From: Oscarella lobularis
Taxonomy: Eukaryota; Porifera; Homoscleromorpha; Homosclerophorida; Oscarellidae
Reading direction: 5' to 3'
Length of the DNA stretch: 64,000 nucleotides
Assembly (NCBI RefSeq): GCF_947507565.1
Contig: NC_089179.1
Coordinates: forward strand, 3,055,747 to 3,119,746
Part shown: positions 1-10,126 of the stretch, piece after piece
Numbering within the stretch: position 1 is the stretch's first letter
Layout of the letters: every line of letters begins with the position of its first letter
Notes under the pieces: generated by a model
The model's input: the letters and a program-made list of their open reading frames with translations, nothing else
Databases searched by the model: none
Told to the model about the DNA's origin: nothing
Program-made: the position numbers and the translations under genes

Positions 1-2
1 AG

Positions 3-1142
3 TCCCGAGCTGCAAAAGGCCAGGTTCGATTTCGCTACGTCACGGGAATTACGAAGCTCGCGAGAGATAGCATGGGATCAACTCTCAATGATCTCGATTC
101 AATAGACGACAAGAAGCGTTTTCCTGAAATGGCGACCCTGTGTGGATTCACCGAACAGGAAATCAAGACGGACTATGCGCAAGACTTGTCACGGCTAGCA
201 GTATTGGAAGAAAAAACAGAGGTGGAATTTTTCGAAAAAATTGAGAATTTATACAGCGGTTACAATTGGCATTTATGTGGCAGCAGAGCGGCTCTCGTCT
301 ACAATCCGTACGCTATCAATTGCGTGTTTCTCTCGGATGATTTGAAACCGTGCTGGGCAGACGAATTCCTGCCATCTTGGCTTAAGAAGTTCTTTCGTTC
401 CTGTGACTTTTTCGACATAGCGAATATTCTCTCCGGAACCGTGCCGTGGAGTGGCCGTATAGGCGGCTTTGCGGATCTTTTTGATGTGCTTAATCCTAAT
501 TCTGTACGACTAGTAATGTGGGAATGCGGTCTTCTCAATGTTTGCTTTGACGGCGAAGAAAGAGGGTATCTCGGAAGGTGCCGATATCCGAATCAAGAGG
601 TTCGTTCTGTCGTTGAAAGAATGGTTCTTGATGACATGAAGAAGGTACCGGAAAAAGAAGAACGCAGAAAATTTCACGACGGCGCCCAGAGAATGATCGA
701 GGCCTTACGATCAGACAATATTCAGTTATTCATGAATGAAATTGCTCATCTCATTGATATGATTCCTAACGTGGTATTTGGAGGAGGCGGGATTGATGTG
801 AGGACGTACGAGTCTTTCTATCACACAGTGGTATACACAAGCCTGTACACTCTTCCGTCCGTCATTGACGATGTTGAATTTGAATCGGAGAAAACGGCAG
901 CTGCCGGCAGAGGTAATTTCGTGGTCTATTCAAAGACAACAGCTTACATTACGGAACTCAAATTCGAGAAACCTCTTGATCAGGCGCTGCGTCAAATCGA
1001 GGAGAAAGGCTACTACCGTTTTCCCAGCTTGGATGGGCGGCACAGTAAGAAAAGAATCTTGGCTGTAGCAGTTCAGTTCAATTTTGATAAACATGCCAAG
1101 AAGATAACAGTGGATCATGATGTGAAGGAACTACGAGCTTGA
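3..1142 (+). CDS. AAA-ATPase-like / PD-(D/E)XK nuclease-like protein, 3' part
   Basis: The frame is open from base 3, so the gene starts left of the window; the ATG at 72 is internal. The first residues (VRFRYVTGITKLARDS) and the following GSTLNDLDSID and TLCGFTEQEI match the late part of the AAA-ATPase-like domain that usually precedes a PD-(D/E)XK_9 (DUF1703-type) nuclease domain. The nuclease part is the C-terminal third: ESFYHTVVYTSL, GRGNFVV, ITELKFEK and the QALRQIEEKGY helix. The E-x-K pair is present, but the usual Asp of the GRxD motif reads Asn here. The ORF has no introns, unlike its neighbours, and it ends 75 nt before the splice acceptor of the next kinase-receptor exon. It may therefore lie inside an intron of that gene. 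In known genomes this family occurs in bacteria and as expanded copies in some eukaryotes. Its role is unknown. Confidence 0.75.
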   Translation, partial: SRAAKGQVRFRYVTGITKLARDSMGSTLNDLDSIDDKKRFPEMATLCGFTEQEIKTDYAQDLSRLAVLEEKTEVEFFEKIENLYSGYNWHLCGSRAALVYNPYAINCVFLSDDLKPCWADEFLPSWLKKFFRSCDFFDIANILSGTVPWSGRIGGFADLFDVLNPNSVRLVMWECGLLNVCFDGEERGYLGRCRYPNQEVRSVVERMVLDDMKKVPEKEERRKFHDGAQRMIEALRSDNIQLFMNEIAHLIDMIPNVVFGGGGIDVRTYESFYHTVVYTSLYTLPSVIDDVEFESEKTAAAGRGNFVVYSKTTAYITELKFEKPLDQALRQIEEKGYYRFPSLDGRHSKKRILAVAVQFNFDKHAKKITVDHDVKELRA

Positions 1143-1217
1143 GATGACTTGTGTAGTTGTACAGTTATCTTCCTTCCCTCTGTTGTCTGTCTTTTGCATG
1201 TCTTCTGTTCTTTTTAG

Positions 1218-4200
1218 TTACTCACGCTACGATGTCTTTGTTTACGCAGTATCTCTAGATCCGTCGTTAGGATTTCGATACTCAAGCGGTCGGACGTCTA
1301 GCGTTGTTCTGACGGCAGAAGGCAGTAAGGCAATGTTGTACAAGTCTCAATGCATCATATTTAAATATTAAAAAATAGGACCAACTGGCGCTCCCCGGAA
1401 TATATCCGTGTTTGGACTTATTAGAGGAAAGGAGCTTTTAGTGACGTGGACGCAGTTGCTTTGTACCCTCATCAACGGCTTGTTGGAGAAGTATGTCATT
1501 TACTATCAAAAAGTGAGCGAATCAGCAGTGCCAGTTCAGTCTGTGAATGCATCTCCAAGTTCTACAGTATGACCGTTTATCAACTGCTATTTGTAATCTA
1601 ATTCGCTTCATAGAATTACACTTTATCAAACTTGGAGCCTCTTGGTGAATATTCAGTTTGGATGCGGGCTTTCACGAGAGTGGGAGGAGGGCCTCGTACT
1701 CCCATTGTCCGAGCACGGACAACTGAGAGAAGTATAGGACATCTCTTGAATGTTCTATACGCGGCTAACGAGGTGTACTTTTCAGTTTGCGAATGTTATT
1801 TGCCGGGTTCGGTGAGCGAAAACTGCAGCCTGACGACGGGCCAGTGTTTGTGCCGCGATGGCGTCCAAGGACAGAACTGTGACACGTGCATTCTAACAGG
1901 AAATTCATTTGCAAATGTATCCGAATGTCCCGGTACGAGTCCACGGTAACGACAACTAAATGTTTTCTTAAATTATTTTTGTTCGGTTTCAGCTCCCCAG
2001 TCTGCACCTATGATTCTATATTGCGAAGGTCTTCAGGGAAATCAAGGCAAAGTGAAGGCAATTCGATTAAATTACACGGACGTTTCCGACTGGCGTGGTG
2101 AACGTCGAGGATACCGTGTCAATGTGTTCAAAGGAAACGAAACGGGCGTTGGTCAAGTCTTTAGTGATACCATGTACATCGGGCAATCAGCCGGCGAATC
2201 AGATGTCTTGAACCTCAATCAGTCGACGATCGACTTCGATCAGTGGTACACGGTAACTATGGTAGCTGAAAGTCGCGCCGACTTCAACCAAACGACCGTC
2301 GGTCCGAGCAGCGATCCTTGCCATTTCCTGATACCGACGCCCATTCGTAAGCCACATGGCGCAGGTAATATGTGCATCGTCTATTCCTTCTCGCTCTTAT
2401 TTATGATCATTTAGAGAGTGATGACATAGTGTCATCAGTGATGACATAGTGTCATCTATCAATGATGACACTATGATAGTCGTCATTGCTGTAGCTATGC
2501 TATTACTTATTGTATTTGTGATTATTATGATCTCGGTGCGAAAGAGACGTCATCAGGCAAAATTGGATGAAATTCGACTACAAAATATACAAACCCAACA
2601 CGAAAGGCTTAACGATGAATTACCCCGCTTGCTCATGGCGTGGCCATCGTACGACAAATTCCAATTCGACGAGGATCGTCTCAAAATCGAAGAAGAACTC
2701 GGCGAAGGACACTTCGGAACAATCTATTTCGCGTGGGCCACGGGAATTGTCGACGACGAAGAAAAAACGCGAGCTGCAGTGAAAACACTGAAACAAGGAT
2801 CGTCGCCGGAAACGGCCGAAGATTTCCGAAAACAAATGGAAATCGCGATGGACTTCGATCATCCGAACGTCGTTCGTCTTCTCGGAATCTGCACGCGCAA
2901 CGAACCTCTCTAACTCATCGCCGAACTGACGAAACACGGCGATTTGAAAGACTATATTCGAAAATCTCATCCCAACGACACACACCCACGTCCTGCTCTC
3001 TCGATCGTGCAACTCGTCGACATCGCCGCTCAGGCGGCATCCGGCGTCGCCTATCTTGCGTCGCGCGGGTTCGTTCATCGCGACGTCGCTGCGCGAAACT
3101 TTGTCGTCGGCGAAAACGGCAATAAGTTGACCGTCAAAATCTCTGACTATGGAATGGCAATAGATGAGTACAAAGACGAGTACTGTCCACATAAAGGCGC
3201 TGCGATGCCGACTCGATGGATGGCGCCCGAAGCGATCGCCGACGAGAAACACACGGTCGAATCGGATATCTGGTCACTGGGCGTTGTTCTGTGGGAGATC
3301 TTCGCCCTGGGCTCTCTGCCCTATATTGGTCAAAGCAACGATGAGGTGATCGACGGAATTCTTCGGGGTAGCTTGAGTTTGGATCGCCCGTCGCTCTGTC
3401 CTCGGTCCGTTTATCAGTTTATGCTTCGCTGCTGGGAGAGGAATCCGTCTGAACGAATCAAGTCGGACGACGTGGCCAACGCTTTGAAAGCTATGAGCGA
3501 TATGGGCGATATATCTGCAAGCCATTTGGCTGTGTCGCCTGCCTCATCAAAGCTGTCCGTTGGTTTGGATTACATGCCGATGAGGACTACTCCTTCTGGA
3601 ACCAAATCATACCAACCTCTATTGCATCACGCTTACCTAGGGCTTTGTGACGACGACGCCGCTTCTTCTGCGTCGACCGGTCAAAGGCGTGGTACGCACC
3701 TGCCGGATTCACAGAGCGAGAGTGAGGAGTCTTTAGATCCCACGTATGAAGATCCAGCTTTGGTGTTTTGCAATAAGTTTTGCAATAACCGAGAGCTGCG
3801 TGGCGAAGACGTTCCTTCTGCGTCGACCGGTCAGAAGCGTAGTAAGCACTTGGCGGATTCACAGAACGAGAGTGAAGAGTCTAGAAGCTAATTAGATTCC
3901 GCAGAAGCAGATTTAGTGCCTCGCACTTACTTGGAGCTGTGTGACGACGACGTTCCTTCTGCGTCGACCGATCAAAAGCACTCGGCGGATGACACCAACG
4001 CCTTAACGCCAACGCAATCGAAGCTGCCCGATCGCATGTCAATGAGTCCTGTCCCTTCTTCTGGCACCGAATTCAATACAACGCTTAAAGATAAAGCTCG
4101 ATTGCTTGAATCTGATGACGCTTACGTGAATACGAGTGTTCTTTCTGCGTCGAGCGGTCTGAAGCGCAATGCACACGAGAAGGTTTCACAGGAAGAGCGC

Positions 4201-4278
4201 GAGAAGGTGGAAGAGAAGCAGCTGCCGAAACTTTTGAAATCATCGAGTGTTAAGTATGAAATCCCTACTTATTGTTAG
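1218..4278 (+). pseudogene. Receptor tyrosine kinase (FN3-EGF-FN3-TM-kinase) with two in-frame stops
   Basis: Successive exons encode an FN3 end (from about 1218), an FN3 domain (1379-1565 and 1622-1732) and a laminin-type EGF (about 1786-1930). These are followed by another FN3-like segment (about 1993-2345), a transmembrane helix (about 2467-2540) and a tyrosine kinase (about 2650-3510). Kinase motifs seen are GEGHFG, the AAVK lysine, HRDVAARN, DYG in place of DFG, and RWMAPEA. Ungapped alignment puts Gln where the helix-C Glu is expected. A TAA at 2911-2913 interrupts PL-stop-LIAEL, where relatives have Tyr, and a second TAA at 3889-3891 interrupts the tail; reading continues in the same frame after both. 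The tail carries YMPM, a PI3K-p85 SH2 consensus, and three to four degenerate copies of a CDDDVPSAST-like repeat. The 5' exons are absent or outside the window. Two nonsense codons in an otherwise conserved frame point to a recent pseudogene or allele; sequencing error cannot be excluded. Confidence 0.8.
2418..2470. repeat. Short GATGACA/TGTCATC inverted repeats at the TM-exon boundary
   Basis: Two tandem copies of GATGACA-TAG-TGTCATC, each a small palindrome, are followed by an inverted partial copy. They sit where the acceptor of the transmembrane exon should be and put several stops upstream of 2449. The splice site there is uncertain. Confidence 0.7.
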
Positions 4279-4494
4279 AAGTCGTAGTTATAGCAGAGCG
4301 ATCTTTCCTTACACGAGCACAAATCATTCAGTAAGTCACTGCATATCAGATAAGATCGATGTTTGCGGATTTTTTGATAGTTATCGGTATTTTACATGTG
4401 ATTTTCAGATGATAGTATATATTAATTACTCAACTGATGCAGATAGAAAAAGAATTATATGTGATAGTCTGTAGTAATCTTTTCAGTCCTTGCT
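4279..4494. other. AT-rich sequence downstream of the kinase gene
   Basis: Probable 3' UTR or intergenic sequence. No coding signal seen. Confidence 0.4.
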
Positions 4495-4764
<270 letters not shown>

Positions 4765-5069
4765 CTGGCTGTTTTGATTTATTTAGGAAGTCAGCACTAC
4801 TGTAGCTAATTTTTTTCAGTATTGTTAGTTATTGTCACATACCTAGAAGACCAAATTAAATCATACGAAGCCCATTGGTACTGTAGTCGATTTCAACGCA
4901 TGTTTGACCTTCAATTCCTGTGCGTGCAGATTGAAATGTTTTTCGCAGACGACTGAAACTGTGCCGACAACTGCAAAGGAACAGACACGTAAAGGAAAAC
5001 AAATGACTCGCGCACTTTCCGGGGCGTAATTCGTTAATGTTTTATTTTCTTTAGCTTTGACTTTTTCTC

Positions 5070-5240
5070 TTGCAAAGGTCTCTCTCTGTTCATGTCTTGA
5101 ATTCGACTAGTTTGCACGTATCATGGGACCCGCCTGTCAATGGCATCATTGCGAACTATGCGGTTGTGTGGGCTACAGGCACAAGCCGCGTTACGTATCG
5201 TGTCACTGTGCAGCCTAAAGCTTTATTTAGAAACACTATA
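5070..5240 (+). pseudogene. Orphan FN3 half-domain exon, kinase-family remnant
   Basis: After a pyrimidine-rich stretch ending AAAG, the frame reads SLHVSWDPPVNGIIANYAVVWATG, the typical first half of an FN3 domain, with Trp, Pro-Pro and the NGxxxxY signature. It resembles the FN3 exon of the receptor at 1379. The second half is not recognisable, because the frame drifts into unrelated residues after about 5230. It is probably a leftover exon of a duplicated receptor gene. Confidence 0.6.
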
Positions 5241-5399
5241 CCGTGGTATATTGGACGACTCTGGACATATACTAATCAAGGGGTGCACAGTGAGAAGGTC
5301 ATATTTAGTGGGGCGTCAACAGTCAACAGTCGCTCGTGTTTAGCGCCACAAATATGGCTCTTACGATCTGTGCAGATGTCGAACAGTGTCTGAAAGTGT

Positions 5400-6450
5400 T
5401 ACTTTATGCATGCACGTGGATGGATTATATCGCTCGGAGGTCCGGGATGTCCTGGAAACTATATATAGAGCGCAGAACCCTCAGACAGCATCGGCAAAGG
5501 AATAAGGGGCTACCTGATTTGACCTAAGGAAAATTAGCAACGGCTCAACTGAGGAGAACAAGTGTGGCCAAAAGGACGTGGGGGGAGTCTACAGTAAGTC
5601 AGGGTCTTTAGGATACACTTATCCTGCCTTTACGTCTTCTTCGTATTATTTAGCCACGAAACGCGAGGAGCCGTGTAGAAAGATTCGAACGAAAACGGGA
5701 CCTCGTTCGTTAGTCGCCCAACCCAGCTGCTTCGGGACTTGAATTCTTTCAAAAGAAACATACAGTTGCTTCCGCATGTCTGACAGGCTTCCTGATTGGT
5801 TCAAAAATTCAGGTTTTTGTCCGTATCCGGGCCGCCCAATTCCGGGACACCAATCACACCATGACAAAATTTGCTCGTCCACAAATGCTGTTCACAAGCG
5901 CCTATGTGTGTCCACAGTGATTGGATCCGTTGGTCGTCAATATGAGGCAACCTCTAACGCGTACGCAAAGGTAGCGGAGTTTTAATTCAGGGGCCGCGAA
6001 CAAAATTACGCTGAATTGTTGAATGGAATCTTATTCTCGGAGTCACTCCTGGTCTATAGTCAGCGCGAAGACCTCGAATCTGAAGTCTTTCTCCCGCTTC
6101 GAGTCGTCAGAACGAGACTGGTACAGTAGGTGAAAATCGAGAGAATGAGAACGGGACGTCGATTGTTTTTAGCCCAGCAGTTCCAACAGACCTTTGCAAG
6201 GTGAGAGATTACGAGGACGTCACAACATTTCATTTTGGTGACATTATGCTTAATTATTTATTATCATTATTTTTATTTTTATTTTGAATGGTTTGAACTA
6301 AGGCCATGAACGTCTCTTTAACTTAATCTCCTTTTAGATGTCGCGGAAAAAAGCGGATGAACGTCATCGACTGACGTACAGGACTTGACTCCTCATTAAT
6401 TAATTAATAACTAAGGGGGAAGGTTAGATTATCTTATCCCAGGAAGCGTA
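5400..6450. other. No gene recognised
   Basis: Short ORFs only, none with a recognisable domain or clear exon signals. Possibly decayed exons of the duplicated receptor gene. Confidence 0.4.
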
Positions 6451-6454
6451 CAAC

Positions 6455-6523
6455 AGTCTCGTGCCCAGACTCTTTTTCGTCCGGATGTTCCATCCTGGGG
6501 AGAGAGGGTCTGAGCACGAGACT
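6455..6523. repeat. Hairpin element with AGTCTCGTGC arms
   Basis: The left arm AGTCTCGTGCCCAGAC pairs almost perfectly with the right arm GTCTGAGCACGAGACT around a short loop. It looks like a small fold-back (MITE-like) element. Confidence 0.55.
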
Positions 6524-6546
6524 AGTTCGATGTCGGTTTTCCTAGC

Positions 6547-6743
6547 GAACTAACGCGTATAGGTTTTGAACATGACATCAAGTCCTATTGTCGCGACTAA
6601 ATTGGTTCTCGTCTCTCTCTAGGTGCCAAACGCGGGACGCATTTTGAAATTGAGTGTCGTTGTGTTGTCGAGTTGGAAGTCATCGCGGTCACAAGAACTA
6701 CGTAGGGTCACTGGATCTCGTGCAGGCGGGTACGGCTGGCTGA
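6547..6743 (+). repeat. Diverged direct repeat, copy 1
   Basis: About 190 bp is repeated at 7180-7349. Both copies start GAACTAACGCGT and contain a pyrimidine tract ending in AG, then GTGCCAAACG and a frame with SVVV. The two may be duplicated intron-exon units of an unrecognised gene. Confidence 0.6.
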
Positions 6744-7179
6744 TTCACTTTTCCTGTTATTGTTACAGTAGCCGCCCACGTTTCACTTCCAGGGGGAGTT
6801 CGTTGTTTATCTTTCACCATAGAAGTTTCGTTTCCGAATTCCGGCGGCTTTAGGAAGATGTCGCCGCTGTCTCGTGTGTTCCTTGTCGCCGTCGTTTTGC
6901 GGTCTTACGCGAATTAAGATTCGCTTCCAAATCAACCGCTTAGTCTGGTCAGAGATATAATAGATGCCTGGAAAATAACGACCAGATGTCGTCTGTTTTT
7001 GGACTCCTGCGCAAGGCGTTCAAAAAAGGCAAGGCCGCGAGGCGCGTGGGGCCCCAATCTCTAGAAATCATGATAACATCATGAATTATTGGACAGATAA
7101 GGGGAGGATGGTTCCTTCCCCCTTATTTTCCAGTATGCGTCGTCCCAAGAAGCGCGCAAAGTGGTTTGATGTCAATTTC

Positions 7180-7349
7180 GAACTAACGCGTCTATTTTTG
7201 AACATGACGTCAAGCCTCATAAATTGGTTCTGGTCTCTCTCATAGGTGCCAAACGTGAGACGCATTGGAAAATTCAGTGTCGTTGTGTCGTCGAGATGGA
7301 AGTCGTCACCAGAGCTACGTATGGTCACGTACGGCATACGGCTGGCTGA
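7180..7349 (+). repeat. Diverged direct repeat, copy 2
   Basis: Second copy of the 6547-6743 segment. It keeps the AG acceptor-like site before GTGCCAAACG and the SVVVSSRWKSS frame. Function unknown. Confidence 0.6.
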
Positions 7350-7929
7350 CGCTTTTTCTGCGGTAAGCATCAGAGTACCCGCTCAATCACGTATCTCTTC
7401 CCCTTGCAATATGAAGGATGCATTTAGAGCATCTCTTCCGGCCGTTTAACACGCCCTCTCATTTTTTAAACCGTTGTCTCTATAAGAGCAACCATATGGT
7501 TAAGGGTACGCATCCTTTGCACGTCCAACTTATCTTTCAATCATGCCTAAGAGCCTCGAATGTCGACCGAAAGAACAGTGAGCCAGAACAAAATAGACCA
7601 CAACGCTTATTTTCCCTAATTTTCCCTTGAGTCCTGTCGTCGAAAAGGCACTGTCTAGACTTAATTCTAGACGTAATTCTGTCTCTTTCTCACCCTCACT
7701 TCCTATCTCGATCTCCTTAGGTGAATAATTTGCGATTACAATCCGAGGTCTACCTTGAAGAATGCCACCTATATCGCACCGGGAGAGGACTTCACTCAGA
7801 GGCGATCGACTTCATTTGAAATTGTGCGGCGATTGCAGCGAAGGGTCTTACGACCTCGCGTTGGATTCTAAAAGAGGCTCTCTATCCAAAGAACCTTACT
7901 TAATTAAAAAATTAGGTATGAGTGGTGGA

Positions 7930-8010
7930 GATGTTCCTTTTTCACCAAGCAGTCCGAAGCGTAATACGTACGCGAAGAAGCCAAGTCACCGAGGAGGTTA
8001 CGAAGATCTT
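7930..8010 (+). pseudogene. Remnant of a kinase-receptor tail repeat
   Basis: The frame reads GDVPFSPSSPKRNTYAKK, which resembles the EDVPSASTGQKRSKHLADS tail repeats of the receptor at 3640-4200. With the FN3 exon at 5070 it suggests that a whole second receptor gene once occupied 5.0-8.0 kb and has decayed. Confidence 0.4.
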
Positions 8011-8251
8011 CATCAAATGGTCGTCGTGATAACGGTAGCTGCTCAAACGCGATTTGCGATTCGCTTTGGCTAAGATCTCCCTAGATCCTCGAGGCGATCT
8101 CTGGAAGATCCAATGGGAACAGAAATGGCCTGTAAGAATATGCAAGGTCCGGTAAGCGACAACACATAAAGAGGGTCTCCTGTGTGGAGACCTACATGTG
8201 AATTCGCTCCTTCCGAATTTTAGCGCACAGTTACACCGTAAAGACAGCCTT

Positions 8252-8257
8252 TTTATT
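8252..8257 (-). terminator. Poly(A) signal of the EGF peptide gene
   Basis: AATAAA on the minus strand, about 72 nt downstream of the stop codon of the EGF peptide gene. Confidence 0.6.
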
Positions 8258-8328
8258 GGAATAGAGCTAGACAACGACGAAATTCACGCAGCATCTTACA
8301 TGCCTCAGTTTGTGCCATACACGCAGCT

Positions 8329-8556
8329 TTAGTCGCTGCCTGGAGGGCATTCACAGCATCGACCAGTGAAACCAGTAGGGCATATGCAATAGTTTATGCC
8401 AACGACGCACCGTGCCCCGTTTAGGCACGGATTAGGATAGCAGTCCGAGAAGACTCTGGGACACTCCGGCTGAATTACTTGATTCGCCTGTAAGATCGCC
8501 TGCTGAGCGTAGGTGTACGAAGCGCAAACCAATAGAAAGAGGAACACAGCTTTCAT
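8329..8556 (-). CDS. Small secreted single-EGF peptide
   Basis: A 75-residue intronless ORF. Residues 1-18 form a classic signal peptide (MKAVFLFLLVCASYTYAQ). The mature part has the EGF spacing CYPNPCLNGARC, then YCICPTGFTGRCC, and ends a few residues later. The mature product would be a single-EGF peptide of about 57 residues with extra cysteines outside the six EGF cysteines. Small secreted EGF peptides act as extracellular ligands or adhesion modulators in animals, but no specific role can be read here. The start is the first ATG before the hydrophobic stretch, and a poly(A) signal lies just downstream. A diverged copy of its 3' end lies at 8927-9013. Confidence 0.75.
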   Translation of the reverse strand: MKAVFLFLLVCASYTYAQQAILQANQVIQPECPRVFSDCYPNPCLNGARCVVGINYCICPTGFTGRCCECPPGSD

Positions 8557-8926
8557 TCTTCAGTATACACACAGAGAGATGCATTTAGAAAAGTTTTATC
8601 TGAATAGTTTGTGCACCTGTTCGTTGATTTCTGGGCTCTTCTGTGACGGGGCAAGTGATCGTCGCGGCGTTTTATTGTCTCCTTCATAAGCCATACAACG
8701 AGAGCATGTTCCGTTCGTTTTCCTAGTGAGCATAGGTCAGTTTTTAGATAGCTAGTCCTGTCAGGCAAAGAGATTCTTGTCTTGATTTGTTACCGCGCCC
8801 AGGACGTAGTATTTATAGAAATATGTCTCTTCTGCCTAGACGATACATTGTATTCTAGAGATAAGTGAGCCTGTATTCGTAAAAAAGGTTCCCCATTTTT
8901 AGCTCACATCCTACAGAGAAGGGAGC
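8557..8926. other. Upstream region of the EGF peptide gene
   Basis: No second gene recognised. Presumably promoter and 5' UTR of the minus-strand EGF peptide gene. Confidence 0.4.
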
Positions 8927-9013
8927 GTTTTATTGGAATAGAATTAGACAGCGGCAAAGTTTCGTGCAGCGTTATATGCTCGCCATAGTTTGCCATACGC
9001 GCAACTTTAGTCC
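8927..9013 (-). repeat. Decayed duplicate of the EGF gene 3' end
   Basis: The sequence repeats 8248-8330: the inverted AATAAA, the GAATAGA.TTAGACA segment, the TTTGTGCCATAC-like part and the CAGCTTTAGTC around the stop codon. Nothing upstream of it encodes an EGF domain. It is the relic of a tandem duplication. Confidence 0.65.
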
Positions 9014-9319
9014 ATATGCACGGGTCCATCATGTCAGTAATTCCGACACTATCTTCCGTTCATTTTGATAACAACGGGGAATTGATTGATTTCAGGTAGT
9101 ACTGACCTTCAGGTGCGTGGATTTCTGGAAGAATATCTAATATATTTGTTTTACTTCTCAGGGATGAGAACGTTCTTTCGCTTTGTGCTGAAGGGAAGGC
9201 CACGAGCTGTCTAGGCTTCGCCCAATACCTTGATCCATGAATTGCAGAAAGGCTGCATCCTTTTCCTTCTTTTGCAAGGCTTTGTGGGCGTTCTCAGGCG
9301 TATGGCTTTCTCATGCATA

Positions 9320-9340
9320 TGACTCATGACTCATGACTCA
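9320..9340. promoter_or_regulatory. Three tandem TGACTCA (AP-1-type) heptamers
   Basis: TGACTCA occurs three times head to tail without spacer. This is the consensus of bZIP AP-1 factors. No nearby gene start is obvious, so a regulatory role is only possible. Confidence 0.45.
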
Positions 9341-9780
9341 TTTTCAGAATCCTAAAACTGATTCATTCGCGTCATTACGAGTAGCTGCCGCCCTGAAGCC
9401 AGAAGTCCCATCTGGCGGTGAGCCAGCATTGGTTCGCAAAGCGCGGTTGTCAGTGTACTTCAACGGTGTTATTTGTAACGGTTCTTTGAAGGGCTTTTTA
9501 CCGCTTCAAGATCTTAGGCATTCCCAGTCAGGTAAGGCCGCGGAACCTTCTATTTATTTTTTTATTTCAGAGAACGGACGGGGGGACGAACTGTCCAACT
9601 CAAATCTGCATTGGACGTCGACAATGGTCGGCGCGGTTGTTGAAAACACGCTGACTTCCTTGTTAGTTTTGTAGTTCGTACAGTGGTATGTAGCGGTCCT
9701 AGTAGAATTCGCGTGTGCACGTCGCGTCTTTCCGGGGTCTCGGGCAAGACCCCGTAATCAAAAAGCGGCCTGGGGGAAGA
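9341..9780. other. Unrecognised sequence
   Basis: Contains a 113-codon plus-strand ORF (9333-9674) with no recognisable domain or signal peptide. Confidence 0.3.
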
Positions 9781-9784
9781 CACT

Positions 9785-9955
9785 AGTGAGGAGGGATGCG
9801 ATATTTTTATTGAATAAACACGGAAGTAAACCGGAAGTTGCAAAAACAAAAACAAGCGTCCTTCCGGCGTCTTCAGATGAAGGGCCCTTCACCCAGGCCC
9901 TCTTTCGGGGAGACAGTAACCCATCTGTCCCGGGGGCGCCTTTATATACCAAGGC
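9785..9955 (-). promoter_or_regulatory. Compact TATA to poly(A) unit on the minus strand
   Basis: On the minus strand GGTATATAAAGG (9940-9951) is followed about 135 nt later by CAATAAAAATA (about 9802-9812), with three ETS-type CCGGAA or ACTTCCG motifs between. Such spacing is typical of an LTR (U3/R/U5) or of a very short transcript. No matching second LTR, primer-binding site or target-site duplication was found. Confidence 0.35.
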
Positions 9956-10100
9956 ACGGAGGTGGACCGCGATTGTAACCCACCGCGTCTTGCCCAAGTG
10001 GGGTGGCAGTTTAACACTCGTGCCACGGGAGTAGGGGATTGAATCCCTTGCGTTTTCGCCGCGTTTCACCTCTCTGGCTCGAGTTGGGCCGGTTTTATTT

Positions 10101-10126
10101 AGTCACCTCGGGGCCCAGAGGTGACT
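10101..10126. repeat. Perfect 9-bp inverted repeat
   Basis: AGTCACCTC and GAGGTGACT are separated by 8 nt of GC-rich loop. Confidence 0.8.

Noticed and set aside
9786-10034. ORF of 82 codons near the TATA/poly(A) unit as a gene
   Set aside because: No recognisable domain; it overlaps the LTR-like signals on the other strand and has no splice or start context.
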